Shown here piece by piece: positions 34,433 to 42,372 of a stretch of DNA of 64,000 nucleotides (position 1 is its first letter; every line of letters starts with the position of its first letter). The translations under genes were made by a program, and so were the position numbers. Source of the stretch: Polyangia bacterium. GTDB taxonomy: Bacteria; Myxococcota_A; Polyangia; Nannocystales; Nannocystaceae. Under the pieces are notes generated by a model, which had not been told where the DNA came from, made no database searches, and worked only from the letters and a program-made list of their open reading frames with translations. The stretch lies in contig JAUHWG010000010.1 in NCBI GenBank assembly GCA_030424595.1, positions 1 through 64,000 on the forward strand, written 5' to 3'.

Positions 34433-37400
34433 TTGTGCTCTGCCGACGCAGGGGTCACACTCTCGCCGATGGGCACCACGGGTCGTGGGCCTCCGACCGA
34501 GATGGAGTGGTCAGGCGAAGGGCCAGGAAGGCCGAGACGAGGGGGCGAGGATCCGCGGGGCGATGGATCCACGCAGCGCATCGCGATCGATCCCCGCGTG
34601 ACCGTCGTCTCTCCCGAGTGCTCTTCCGCCGACAACTCCCTCGAGGGCACGCTCGAGCCCGGCGAGATCGTCGGCCGCTACGTCATCCTCAACCTCGTCG
34701 GCCAAGGCGGGATGGGGGTCGTCTACACCGCGTACGATCCCGAGCTCGACCGCAAGATCGCGCTCAAGCTCCTGCTGACGACCGACCCGGACTCCGGCGC
34801 TCGCCTCCAGCGCGAGGCCCAGGCGATGGCCAAGCTCTCGCACCCCAACGTCGTCACGATCCACGACGTCGGCGCGCACGAAGACCAGGTCTACCTGGCG
34901 ATGGAGTTCGTCAACGGCCTCACCCTCGACGCCTGGCTCAAGAGACACACGCCGCCGTGGACGACGATCCTCGAGATCTTCCTCGCCGTCGGTGAGGGCC
35001 TCGCGGCCGCCCACGCTGCCGGCCTGGTCCACCGCGACGTCAAGCCAGAGAACATCATGATCGGCGACGACGGTCGGGTCCGGGTGATGGACTTCGGCCT
35101 CGCCCGCGCGGACCAGCCCGCGCCCCTCGCCTTCACCGGCAAACACCCGAGCCTCGCCCTCCTGACCCGGTCGAGCATCCTCAGCAGCGAGCTCACCCAA
35201 GAGGGGCACCTCGTCGGCACGCCCCTCTACATGGCGCCCGAGCAGTGGCTCGGCCTGCCGACCGACGCCCGCAGCGACCTCTTCTCCTTCGCCATCGCCC
35301 TGTGGGAGGCGATCTACGGCGTCCACCCCTTCCCGAGCGAGAGCACCGCCGGGGTCGCGGTCGCGATCACCGAGGGCCTGCTCCGCCCACCGCCGCCGCG
35401 GAGCACCGTCCCCCCGTGGCTGCGCCGGGTCCTCACCCGCGGCCTCGCCAACAAGCCCGAGGATCGCTGGCCGACGATGCGGGCGTTCGTCGACGCGCTC
35501 CGCGACGACCCCGCCCCGCGGGTCCGCAAGCTCCTCTTCGGCGGCCTCGCCCTGGCGACGGCCCTCGCCTTCTTCGTCAGCTGGCACCTCGACAGGAGCC
35601 GTCAGGCCCGCGAGTGCGAGCGCACAGGCGCGTCGATCGCCTCGGTCTGGTCGCCGACGATCGCCGAGGACGCGAAACGATCGATGCTCAAGACCGAGGT
35701 CGGCTTCGCCCCCGCGACCACCACGTCGACGCTCGGGATGCTCGACGACTACGCCTCGGCCTGGTCCACGACCCGCGAGGAGACCTGCGTCGCCGGCATC
35801 CGCGGCGGTCCGAGCCCTGAGCTTCAGCGCCGCGTCGACGCCTGCCTCGACGATCGTCGCGACGCCCTCGAGGCCCTGGTCGCCTCGCTCCGCGACGCCG
35901 ACGCGGGCACGGTCGAGGGGGCCGTCAACGCCGTCGCCTCGCTGCAGCAGCCGGAGACCTGCGCCGACGAGGGCCGCCTCGGCGCCTACGAAGAGCTCCC
36001 CGAGCACCTCGAGGCCGACGCCCGCGCGCTCCTCCAACAGCTCGCGACGATCCACGCCTTGACCCGCGCGAGCCGCTTTGACGAGGCGACCGACGCCGCC
36101 GAAGCCGCCAAGATCGACGCCGCCGAGACCCGCCTCGCCCTCCTCGAGATCCGCGCAGGGATGACCGCGGGCGAGGTCGCGGAGAGCCGCGGCGACTACC
36201 CGGCCGCGCGGCAGGAGTACGAGACAGCCCTCTTCGCCGCCGGTCGCAGCGGCGCCGACGAGCTGGCGGCCGACGCCTCCCTCTCGCTCGCGTGGATCAG
36301 CGGCGTCCGCCTCGCGGAGTACGATCTCGGCCGCTCCTACGCACGCCTCGGCCAGATGTGGCTGGAGCGGCTGGGCGCCCCGCCGACCGATCTCCGCTGG
36401 CACCGATACCACCACGTCCTCGGCTCGCTCTTCGACGAGCAGGCGGACTACGAGCAGGCCCGCGATCATCAGGAGAAGGCGATCGCGATCGCGGAGGCGG
36501 CGCTCGGGCCCAGCCACCCCCAGGTCTCGACCTCGGTCAACAACCTCGGCCTCATCTTCCGCTCCCTCGGCGAGCCCAAGGTCGCCCGCGGCCACTTCCG
36601 CCGGGCGGTCGAGATCCGCGAGAAGACCTACGGCCCAGACCACCCCGACGTCGCCGCGGTCCTCGCCAACCTCGGCAACGCCGAGACCGACCTCGGCAAC
36701 TTCGACGCGGCGATGAAGCACCTCACCCGGACCCTCGAGATCCGCGAGCGCTGCTTCGGCCCCGATCACCTCGAGGTCGCGTCGACCCTCCTCAACATCG
36801 CCCGCGTCACCTACGAGCGCGGCGACCACGACGCGGCGCTCCGCGACAACAGCCGCGCCCTCGCGATCCAGGAGCGGGAGCTCGGACCGGATCACCCGCG
36901 GGTGACGACCAACCTCTTCAACATCGGCGTGCTCAAGGGCGAGCTCGGCGACTACGACGGCGCCGAGGCGGCCCTCTCCCAGACCCTCGCCCGCCAGCTC
37001 TCGACCCTCGACGCCGATCACCCGCGGATCGGCATCAGCTACGTCGCCCTCGCGGAGGTCGCCATCGAGCGCCGCGACTACGGGGCCGCCCGGGCCCAGG
37101 TCGAGCGGGCTCTGCCGATCCTCGCCGCCCTCGGCCCTGAGCACCCCCACTACGGCTCGGCCCTGACCGTCTTCAGCGACGCGCTCCTCGGCCTCGGCGA
37201 GGCTCAGGCCGCGGCCGACGAGGGCCGGCGCGCCCTCACGATCTTCGAGGGCAAGCTCGGCGAGCATCATCATCGCCTCCGCGGACCGCTGATCACCCTC
37301 GCCGCGGCCCAGCTCGCCCTCGGCGACTACGACGGAGCGATCAAGGGGGCCGAGCGGGCGCTCGCGCTAGTCCAGGAGAGCCCCGGCAGCGCCCGCGTCG

Positions 37401-37573
37401 AGGCTCGCGCCCGCTTCGTCCTCGCCAAGGGCCGCTGGAGAGACCCCGCGACCCGACCCGAGGCGCTGACCTCCGCCCTCGAGGCCCAGCGCCTCGCGCA
37501 GAGCGTCGGCGAAGGCGCGGCGACGCTCTGCGCCGACATCGACGCCTGGCTTGAGGGCCACTCGAAGGTCTAG
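34433..37573 (+). CDS. Serine/threonine protein kinase with TPR domain
   Basis: Up to 1046 residues; the start is uncertain (GTG 34433, ATG 34469 or ATG 34502). Hanks-type kinase about 83-360: GQGGMGVVY, Lys112, HRDVKPEN (Asp202), DFG (220-222), APEQW. One transmembrane helix (LLFGGLALATALAFFVSW, about 367-385) separates it from an extracytoplasmic part with about nine tetratricopeptide/kinesin-light-chain-like repeats (FGPDHLEVASTL, LGPDHPRVTTNL types). This is the standard myxobacterial eukaryote-like kinase, probably sensing through TPR-mediated protein binding. A long inverted repeat begins 8 bp after the stop. Confidence 0.95.
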   Translation: MCSADAGVTLSPMGTTGRGPPTEMEWSGEGPGRPRRGGEDPRGDGSTQRIAIDPRVTVVSPECSSADNSLEGTLEPGEIVGRYVILNLVGQGGMGVVYTAYDPELDRKIALKLLLTTDPDSGARLQREAQAMAKLSHPNVVTIHDVGAHEDQVYLAMEFVNGLTLDAWLKRHTPPWTTILEIFLAVGEGLAAAHAAGLVHRDVKPENIMIGDDGRVRVMDFGLARADQPAPLAFTGKHPSLALLTRSSILSSELTQEGHLVGTPLYMAPEQWLGLPTDARSDLFSFAIALWEAIYGVHPFPSESTAGVAVAITEGLLRPPPPRSTVPPWLRRVLTRGLANKPEDRWPTMRAFVDALRDDPAPRVRKLLFGGLALATALAFFVSWHLDRSRQARECERTGASIASVWSPTIAEDAKRSMLKTEVGFAPATTTSTLGMLDDYASAWSTTREETCVAGIRGGPSPELQRRVDACLDDRRDALEALVASLRDADAGTVEGAVNAVASLQQPETCADEGRLGAYEELPEHLEADARALLQQLATIHALTRASRFDEATDAAEAAKIDAAETRLALLEIRAGMTAGEVAESRGDYPAARQEYETALFAAGRSGADELAADASLSLAWISGVRLAEYDLGRSYARLGQMWLERLGAPPTDLRWHRYHHVLGSLFDEQADYEQARDHQEKAIAIAEAALGPSHPQVSTSVNNLGLIFRSLGEPKVARGHFRRAVEIREKTYGPDHPDVAAVLANLGNAETDLGNFDAAMKHLTRTLEIRERCFGPDHLEVASTLLNIARVTYERGDHDAALRDNSRALAIQERELGPDHPRVTTNLFNIGVLKGELGDYDGAEAALSQTLARQLSTLDADHPRIGISYVALAEVAIERRDYGAARAQVERALPILAALGPEHPHYGSALTVFSDALLGLGEAQAAADEGRRALTIFEGKLGEHHHRLRGPLITLAAAQLALGDYDGAIKGAERALALVQESPGSARVEARARFVLAKGRWRDPATRPEALTSALEAQRLAQSVGEGAATLCADIDAWLEGHSKV

Positions 37574-37580
37574 CGGTCTA

Positions 37581-37756
37581 GCGGTCTAGCAGCCCGTGGC
37601 GAAAGTCCCGTGTGCTCTCGCGCCGCAATCGTTGGCCCTCTCGGCTTCGACGAAACGCCGCTGTACTGGGCCGTACCGCAAGCTTCGGCGAGGCCGAGAG
37701 GGCCGACGGGGGCAAGCGAGAGTGCGCGGGACTCTTGCCACGGTCTGCTAGACCGC
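37581..37756. repeat. Long imperfect inverted repeat (about 75-bp arms)
   Basis: The left arm starts GCGGTCTAGCAG and the right arm ends CTGCTAGACCGC. Matching blocks include CCGTGGC, AGTCCCG, CTCTCGC and GGCCCTCTCGG, giving roughly 80% pairing over about 75 bp around a 30-bp centre. It lies between the convergent kinase and ATP-grasp genes. It could act as a bidirectional terminator or be a small non-autonomous mobile element. Confidence 0.75.
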
Positions 37757-37763
37757 TGCTGGT

Positions 37764-38669
37764 CTACGGAGCAGCTCGCCCGACACGCCGGAGGAGCGCC
37801 GCCGCCAGACGCCCCGCAGCCGCCGGGTCATGGCGGAAGAAGAGCGAAGGCTCGACGGCCTCGAGCTCGCCGAGCACCCACTCCCCCTCGTCGTCGCGCA
37901 TCATGTCGACGCGGGCGTAGAGCAGCGGCGCGTGCTCTCCCCCGGCGGCCTCGACGAGCGCACCGGCCGCGGCGATCTGCTCAGCGCTCACCTCGGCCGG
38001 GCGATCGCTCGCGCCGAAGTCGTCCTGGACCCGGTAGTCCCCCGGCACGGGGATCTTCTGCACCGCGTGGGAGAAAGCCCCGTCAAAGAAGATCAAGCTC
38101 GTCTCCCCCTCCGTCTCGACCAGGCGCAGATAGGGCTGAAGGAGCATGTCCTCCTGCGCGAGGTAGCTGTCGAGGTGGGCCTGCGCCGCCGCCGTGCCGG
38201 CCTCGTCCGCCTTAAAGCGGAGGGTCCCGCGGGCGCAGGCGCCGACCTGGGGCTTGATGAAGGCGTCGCCCCAGCCGCGCTCTCGGAGGGTCTCGGCGAG
38301 ATCGATCCGGCTCCCCTGGGCGAGCCAGAGGGTCGGCGCGAGGCGGGCCCCAGCCCGCTCCAGCTCCCTCAGATAGCGCTTGTGGGTGTTCCAGCGGATG
38401 ATCGGCGCGGGATTAAAGAGCCGGGTCGCGGCGCCGACACGCTCGGTCCAGGCGACAAATTCCTCGCGCCGGTCGCCCCCCTCGCCGTCGTCCCAGTAGT
38501 CCCAGGTCGTACGGATAAGGCAGGCGTCAAACACTCCCCAGCGGACCCCCTCGTCGTCCCAGGCGACGACCTCGACCTCCGCCCCGCCGTCGCGGAGCGC
38601 CTGGAGAAGCGGCAGATCATCCTTCTCCCAGGCAGGGAGCGAGCGGCAGGAGGCGATCGCGAGGCGCAT
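37764..38669 (-). CDS. ATP-grasp domain protein (RimK-like)
   Basis: 301 residues from the ATG at 38669. N-terminal pre-ATP-grasp part (LAIASCRSLPAWEKDDLPLL, CLIRTTWDY), the central ATP-grasp with DAFIKPQVGACARGT and LLQPYLRLVETEGETSLIFFDG, and an acid pair near the C-terminus (LGELEAVEPSLFF). This matches glutathione synthetase/RimK-like proteins seen across bacteria, which ligate a carboxylate to an amine using ATP. The substrate is unknown. It diverges from the following membrane protein gene. Confidence 0.85.
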   Translation of the reverse strand: MRLAIASCRSLPAWEKDDLPLLQALRDGGAEVEVVAWDDEGVRWGVFDACLIRTTWDYWDDGEGGDRREEFVAWTERVGAATRLFNPAPIIRWNTHKRYLRELERAGARLAPTLWLAQGSRIDLAETLRERGWGDAFIKPQVGACARGTLRFKADEAGTAAAQAHLDSYLAQEDMLLQPYLRLVETEGETSLIFFDGAFSHAVQKIPVPGDYRVQDDFGASDRPAEVSAEQIAAAGALVEAAGGEHAPLLYARVDMMRDDEGEWVLGELEAVEPSLFFRHDPAAAGRLAAALLRRVGRAAP

Positions 38670-38873
38670 GTCAGGGACGATACTCGCACCGACCTCGCCT
38701 GTGCAGCCTCCGACGAGGGCCCTCCGCGGCTGAGCCGCATACACCGCACTCGGGCCCCCCTCGCGCCGCTCTCTCGGGGTTTGGGCCCGGCACCTCAGCC
38801 AGAGGACACCTGCCCAGGTGCCCGCGAAACTCTGAGCGGCGAGGGGCCGAGCGTGGAATATACTGCGCGCCCT

Positions 38874-39923
38874 GTGTCCTGGATCTCCCGCGTTCTCATC
38901 GGCATCGTCGTCATCATCCTCCTGGTGATCGGCGCCCTCGCCTGGCTCTTCCGCTCGCAGGCCGAGGAGATCCCCGAGGAGCTCCCGGCGATCGACGTCT
39001 CCGAGGCGGACCCGATGGCGATCACGATCCCCGGCGGGGACATCGACGACCTCGTCCTCGCCGACCTCAAGGAGCAGCGCGCCTACTTCCTCCTCGAGGA
39101 TCGCGAGAGCATGGAGGCCGGCGAGAGCAAGGCCCTCAACCGCGCCCTCGCCCGCTGGACGATCCCTGAGGGGACCGAGAGCACCGTCGGCTTCATGGTC
39201 GGCGACGCCCAGGGCTTCGGCCTCTTCCGCTCCAAGGTCTCCGAGTTCATGGGGATGATGCGGCCGGAGATGCGCCTCCCGCTCTACATCGACTACGAGG
39301 GGATCTTTTACGACAGCTTCAAGCTGCCCCGCGGCCACAGCGGCTTCGTCCTGATCGACCACGGCGAGGTCAAGTTCCGCCACAGCGGCCCGGCGGAGGA
39401 CGACGACCTCGAGACCGTCCGCGGGCTCCTAGAGGCGACCGAGCCCGTCTACCCGGAGGCGCCGAGCTTCACCGTCGGTCCCCTGAGCAAGGAGAGCTGC
39501 AGCGGCAAGGTCTGCCTCTTCGCCTTCCTCGACGAGCCGATCACCCGCGCCGACGTCCCCGGGGTCGAAGGCGGCTGGGAGGGCGAGCGTGAGGAGGGCT
39601 TTGAGCGCTTCTCCAGGCCCAGCATCCGCCTCGTCGGCTCCCTCGTCGGCGCCGACGAGAAGATCGACGAGGACAAGGTCGAAGGCGCGCTCATCGGCTC
39701 CCTCGAGGGCTTTGAGTTCCGCCGCTGGAAGATCGTCGACCCCGAGGCCGCGACCGGGGCCCGCGAGGCCTTCGGGCTCGGCGAGGGCGCCGGCCTGGTC
39801 GTCGTCGACCCCGACGGGAAGATCGCGTTTCAGGCCGAGGGCAAGGTCGCCTTTTGGCAGCTCGGACTGGTCGCGGATCTGATCGGCGTCGAGCTCGGCG
39901 AGCGCGGCGGCGACAAGGACTGA
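38874..39923 (+). CDS. Membrane-anchored protein with thioredoxin-fold-like halves
   Basis: 349 residues from a GTG at 38874. An N-terminal transmembrane anchor ([20 protein letters not shown]) is followed by two similar acidic domains, each ending in a strand-rich block like that of peroxiredoxin/YtfJ-type folds ([38 protein letters not shown]). No CXXC motif is present, so redox activity is doubtful. The open frame extends far upstream, antisense to the ATP-grasp gene, but that part is not credible. Confidence 0.75.
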   Translation: MSWISRVLIGIVVIILLVIGALAWLFRSQAEEIPEELPAIDVSEADPMAITIPGGDIDDLVLADLKEQRAYFLLEDRESMEAGESKALNRALARWTIPEGTESTVGFMVGDAQGFGLFRSKVSEFMGMMRPEMRLPLYIDYEGIFYDSFKLPRGHSGFVLIDHGEVKFRHSGPAEDDDLETVRGLLEATEPVYPEAPSFTVGPLSKESCSGKVCLFAFLDEPITRADVPGVEGGWEGEREEGFERFSRPSIRLVGSLVGADEKIDEDKVEGALIGSLEGFEFRRWKIVDPEAATGAREAFGLGEGAGLVVVDPDGKIAFQAEGKVAFWQLGLVADLIGVELGERGGDKD

Positions 39924-39963
39924 GCCGACGCTCGATCAGCCGAGCCGACTCGGCCGACTCTTT

Positions 39964-40112
39964 CCCTGCGGTCCCTGCGGTCCCTGCGGTCCCTGCGGCC
40001 CCTGCGATCCCTGCGATCCCTGCGATCCCTGCGGTCCCTGCGGCCCCTGCGGCCCCTGCGGTCCCTGCGGCGCGGCCCCTGCGGTCCCTGCGGTCCCTGC
40101 GGCCCCTGCGAT
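39964..40112. repeat. 9-bp tandem repeat (CCCTGCGGT/C, GAT)
   Basis: About 16 degenerate copies of CCCTGCGGY or CCCTGCGAT, with one 4-bp slip near 40070. Read on the minus strand it gives Gly-Pro-Gln/Gly-Ser-Gln triplets, as in collagen-like repeats, but without convincing start or flanking domain. It lies between a convergent protein gene and the tRNA cluster. No spacer structure. Confidence 0.85.
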
Positions 40113-40149
40113 CGCTCTTTCGCTCGACACAGAGGCCGCTCGCCTCAAT

Positions 40150-40233
40150 TGCGGGGAGAGGGACTCGAACCCTCAACGCCTCTCGGCCTCCCAGGTTTGA
40201 GCTGGGCAGCTTTTCCAGTTTGCACACCCCCGC
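40150..40233 (-). tRNA. tRNA-Leu (CAA)
   Basis: 84 nt. Acceptor GCGGGGG/(T)CCCCGC, anticodon stem CCCAG/CTGGG with loop CTCAAAC giving anticodon CAA, long class II variable arm and T-arm GGTTCGAGTCC. The D-stem has a T-T opposition at positions 10/25, unlike its neighbours. CCA not encoded. Confidence 0.82.
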
Positions 40234-40250
40234 CTGCTCTCGTCTCATAT

Positions 40251-40336
40251 TGCCGGAGAGGGGACTCGAACCCCTACCCTCTCGCGAGCTCTCGGCCCTC
40301 AACCGAGCGGCTTTACCAATGTTTGCCCACTCCGGC
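40251..40336 (-). tRNA. tRNA-Leu (GAG), first copy
   Basis: 86 nt. Acceptor GCCGGAG, D-stem GGC/GCC, anticodon stem CTCGG/CCGAG with loop TTGAGGG (anticodon GAG), long variable arm, T-arm GGGGTTCGAGTCCCC. Confidence 0.9.
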
Positions 40337-40460
40337 AGATCCCGATCCTGGTCGGGTCCTCTCGCACCATGTCGGCTCTCGCCGCATCGTCTCTCTTCGC
40401 CTCCTCGCCTCCCTCCTCCCTCCGCCTCTCTTCGCCTCTTCGCCTCTTCGCCTCTTCGTA

Positions 40461-40544
40461 TGCGGGGAGAGGGACTCGAACCCTCAACGCCTTTCGGGCT
40501 CCCAAGTTTAAAACGGGCGGCTTTTCCACTTTGCCCACCCCCGC
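40461..40544 (-). tRNA. tRNA-Leu (TAA)
   Basis: 84 nt. Acceptor GCGGGGG, anticodon loop TTTAAAC (anticodon TAA) closed by CCCGT/TTGGG, where one pair is G-T and the loop-closing pair is T-T. Long variable arm, T-arm GGTTCGAGTCC. Confidence 0.82.
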
Positions 40545-40582
40545 GCGGAGCACAGCGCTCCTCTCGACTCTCTTCACTCCAA

Positions 40583-40668
40583 TGCCGGAGGGGGGATTCG
40601 AACCCCCAACCTCTTGCGAGCTCTCGGACCTCAACCGAGCGGCTTTGCCGTATTTTGCCCACTCCGGC
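40583..40668 (-). tRNA. tRNA-Leu (GAG), second copy
   Basis: 86 nt. Same anticodon as the 40251 gene (loop TTGAGGT) but a different D-loop and variable arm, so not a recent exact duplicate. T-arm GGGGGTTCGAATCCCCC. Confidence 0.9.
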
Positions 40669-40755
40669 GTCTACCGAGCCTGGAAGCTCGGACTTCTCGC
40701 CCTCTTGCATCCTTACGTCATCGCTTCACCTCGGCTCTCGTCGTGGTTCGTCTCG

Positions 40756-40842
40756 TTGCGGGAGGAGGGGATCGAACCCTCAACGCCTTGCGGCCTCTCG
40801 GGCCTGAACCGAGCGGCTTTACCAATATTTGCCCACTCCCGC
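40756..40842 (-). tRNA. tRNA-Leu (CAG)
   Basis: 87 nt. Acceptor GCGGGAG, anticodon stem CTCGG/CCGAG with loop TTCAGGC (anticodon CAG), long variable arm, T-loop TTCGATC. Confidence 0.88.
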
Positions 40843-40872
40843 GGACTCTCAGCTCTGAACAACTCTCTCGAT

Positions 40873-40946
40873 TCGGGACGGCGGGGTTCGAACCCGCGAC
40901 CTCCGGTCCCCCAGACCGGCGCGCTACCAGGCTGCGCTACGTCCCG
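40873..40946 (-). tRNA. tRNA-Pro (GGG)
   Basis: 74 nt without CCA. Acceptor CGGGACG/CGTCCCG, D-arm GCGCAGCCTGGTAGCGC, anticodon stem CCGGT/ACCGG with loop CTGGGGG (anticodon GGG), T-arm CGGGTTCGAACCCCG. Confidence 0.93.
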
Positions 40947-41027
40947 TGATCATGCTCCAGAGGCCTACGTAAGGCATCCTTAGCGCTATGTTCCGCCCTC
41001 GCGCTCAGCGATAGGCGTCGACAGGGA

Positions 41028-41102
41028 TAGGGCTGGGGGGATTCGAACCCCCGACCTCTCGCTCCCGAAGCGAGCGCGCTAACCAGACTGCGCTACAGCC
41101 CT
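41028..41102 (-). tRNA. tRNA-Pro (CGG)
   Basis: 75 nt without CCA. Acceptor AGGGCTG/CAGCCCT, anticodon stem CTCGC/GCGAG with loop TTCGGGA (anticodon CGG), T-arm GGGGGTTCGAATCCCCC. It is the most upstream gene of the cluster on the minus strand. Confidence 0.9.
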
Positions 41103-41865
41103 GTATCGAACGACCGCCCGCCCCGACAGCGCCGTGAACCCTACGACTCAAGGCAAAGTGTCGCCATAGAGACCCCACTCGGAGGCGCAGCAATGCAGGG
41201 ACATGGCCCAGGCACCGTCCTTAACGGTGCCCGAGACCGCAGAGGTCTTAGCATTGCCCTCTGGTGAGATCCCTCCATGAGCGAGGGGGCACACCGTCGG
41301 CGCACATCTCCGTGGGATCCGCGGGGGGATCCTCCTCTGCGCTGCGAACGGACGAATCACGTCCTAGGGGCCCGCAGACGCAAAAATGGGCGGTCTTGCG
41401 CCCCGCCCTCCTCCGTCACCTCTGGGTGCGTTAGCTACGCAGGGAGGTGAACCGGACGACGGGGCGAAGTAAGAGGTGGTAGCAAGCATGGCAGCTGCGA
41501 CAAGCCCAGCGGCAGCCCAGCCGACATGGGCGAGCTGCGGTAGGAGTCCTGTGCTTTGGTGCTTCGCGACATCTTCAACCTCGTGTGAAGGGGATGTACC
41601 CCAGGGAATCTACACAGTCAAGACTATATGTATACTTTTTTTTCGGGCTCGGAGGCCGCTCCAAAGCGCGCAGCTCTCCGACGTGAGCGCGCGGGGACGT
41701 GAGCCGGGGCCGCGTCGGACGCGTCGGACGCGTCGGACGTGTCGAGGGATCCGCCGCTCTCCGCGGGGGCGCCGACCAAGATCGATGAAGGAGCGCCGGA
41801 CCGCGCCGCTCTCCAGGCGTGACCGAGTGACCTCGTCGCCTCCGTAGGCGATACCCTTGAGGGAG
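41103..41865. other. Intergenic region upstream of the tRNA cluster and globin gene
   Basis: About 760 bp. It should hold the minus-strand tRNA promoter and the plus-strand globin promoter. There is an unusual T8 run (about 41636-41643) in an AT-rich patch (TATATGTATAC) that could be part of a promoter. A short inverted repeat GGGCGG/CCGCCC is at about 41388-41408. Reading frames on both strands have no signal or domain; I see no gene. Confidence 0.45.
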
Positions 41866-42294
41866 ATGGACCTCGCGACGCGACTCTACCTGCTAGTGGG
41901 AGGACGCCCAGGACTGCGCCCGGTGATCGAGCGCTTCTACGGCAAGGTCTACGCGGATCCGTGGATCGGGCAGTTCTTTCGCGATGTCGACCAGTCGCGG
42001 CAGGAGCAGCGCCTCGAGGACTTTCTCTGCTCCGGAGCCCCAGGCGAGGCCGTGTTTGACGGTCCTCTCCCCTCGCAGGCCCACGCCCACATGTTCATCA
42101 CCCAGGCGATGATCAAGCGTCGGACCGAGCTGCTCCGCTCCGCCATCATCGAGCACGGTCATCCCGAGGAGGTCGTGCATCTCTGGCTGCGGGCCGACGC
42201 GCTCTGGCACGGCGCGGTGCGCAAGCGGTCGATCGCGGAGTGTCGCCCTGGTCATGCAGGGAAGGCGCTGAAGGTCATCGACGACCCGTCATGA
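41866..42294 (+). CDS. Truncated (2-on-2) haemoglobin-like globin
   Basis: 142 residues from the ATG at 41866 (GGGAG directly upstream; a TTG at 41857 adds three residues). Globin marks: LVGGRPGLRPVIERFYGKVYADP (helices B-C), FFRDVDQSRQEQRLEDFL (helix E region), AHAHMFITQAMIKRR, and LLRSAIIEHGHPEEVVHLWLRADALWH. Such proteins bind haem and handle O2, NO or act in redox sensing. The proximal His is likely in the AHAHMFIT block. It stands alone between divergent and convergent neighbours. Confidence 0.85.
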   Translation: MDLATRLYLLVGGRPGLRPVIERFYGKVYADPWIGQFFRDVDQSRQEQRLEDFLCSGAPGEAVFDGPLPSQAHAHMFITQAMIKRRTELLRSAIIEHGHPEEVVHLWLRADALWHGAVRKRSIAECRPGHAGKALKVIDDPS

Positions 42295-42372
42295 GCTCCC
42301 GGAGCTCCGCCTCAGCGCCTCTGAGACAGGCCTCTCGGGGATCACTCGGGCTTTGCTTCTGACGACAGCCCT

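Noticed and set aside
34511..37273. 920-codon open frame antisense to the TPR kinase
   Set aside because: Long antisense frames are expected in GC-rich coding DNA. It is Arg/Val/Glu-biased with no motif, while the sense strand has full kinase and TPR motifs.
37830..38873. N-terminal extension of the 38874-39923 protein
   Set aside because: The open frame is antisense to the ATP-grasp gene, and the GTG at 38874 puts a membrane anchor at the N-terminus.
39964..40112. Possible CRISPR array
   Set aside because: The repeat unit is 9 bp and has no unique spacers, and no cas operon is present.
40150..41102. Integrative element at the tRNA cluster
   Set aside because: No integrase gene and no duplicated tRNA 3' end next to the cluster.
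41476..41847. 124-codon ORF upstream of the globin gene
   Set aside because: Arg/Ser-rich, no ribosome binding site, runs through a T8 tract, no recognisable motif.
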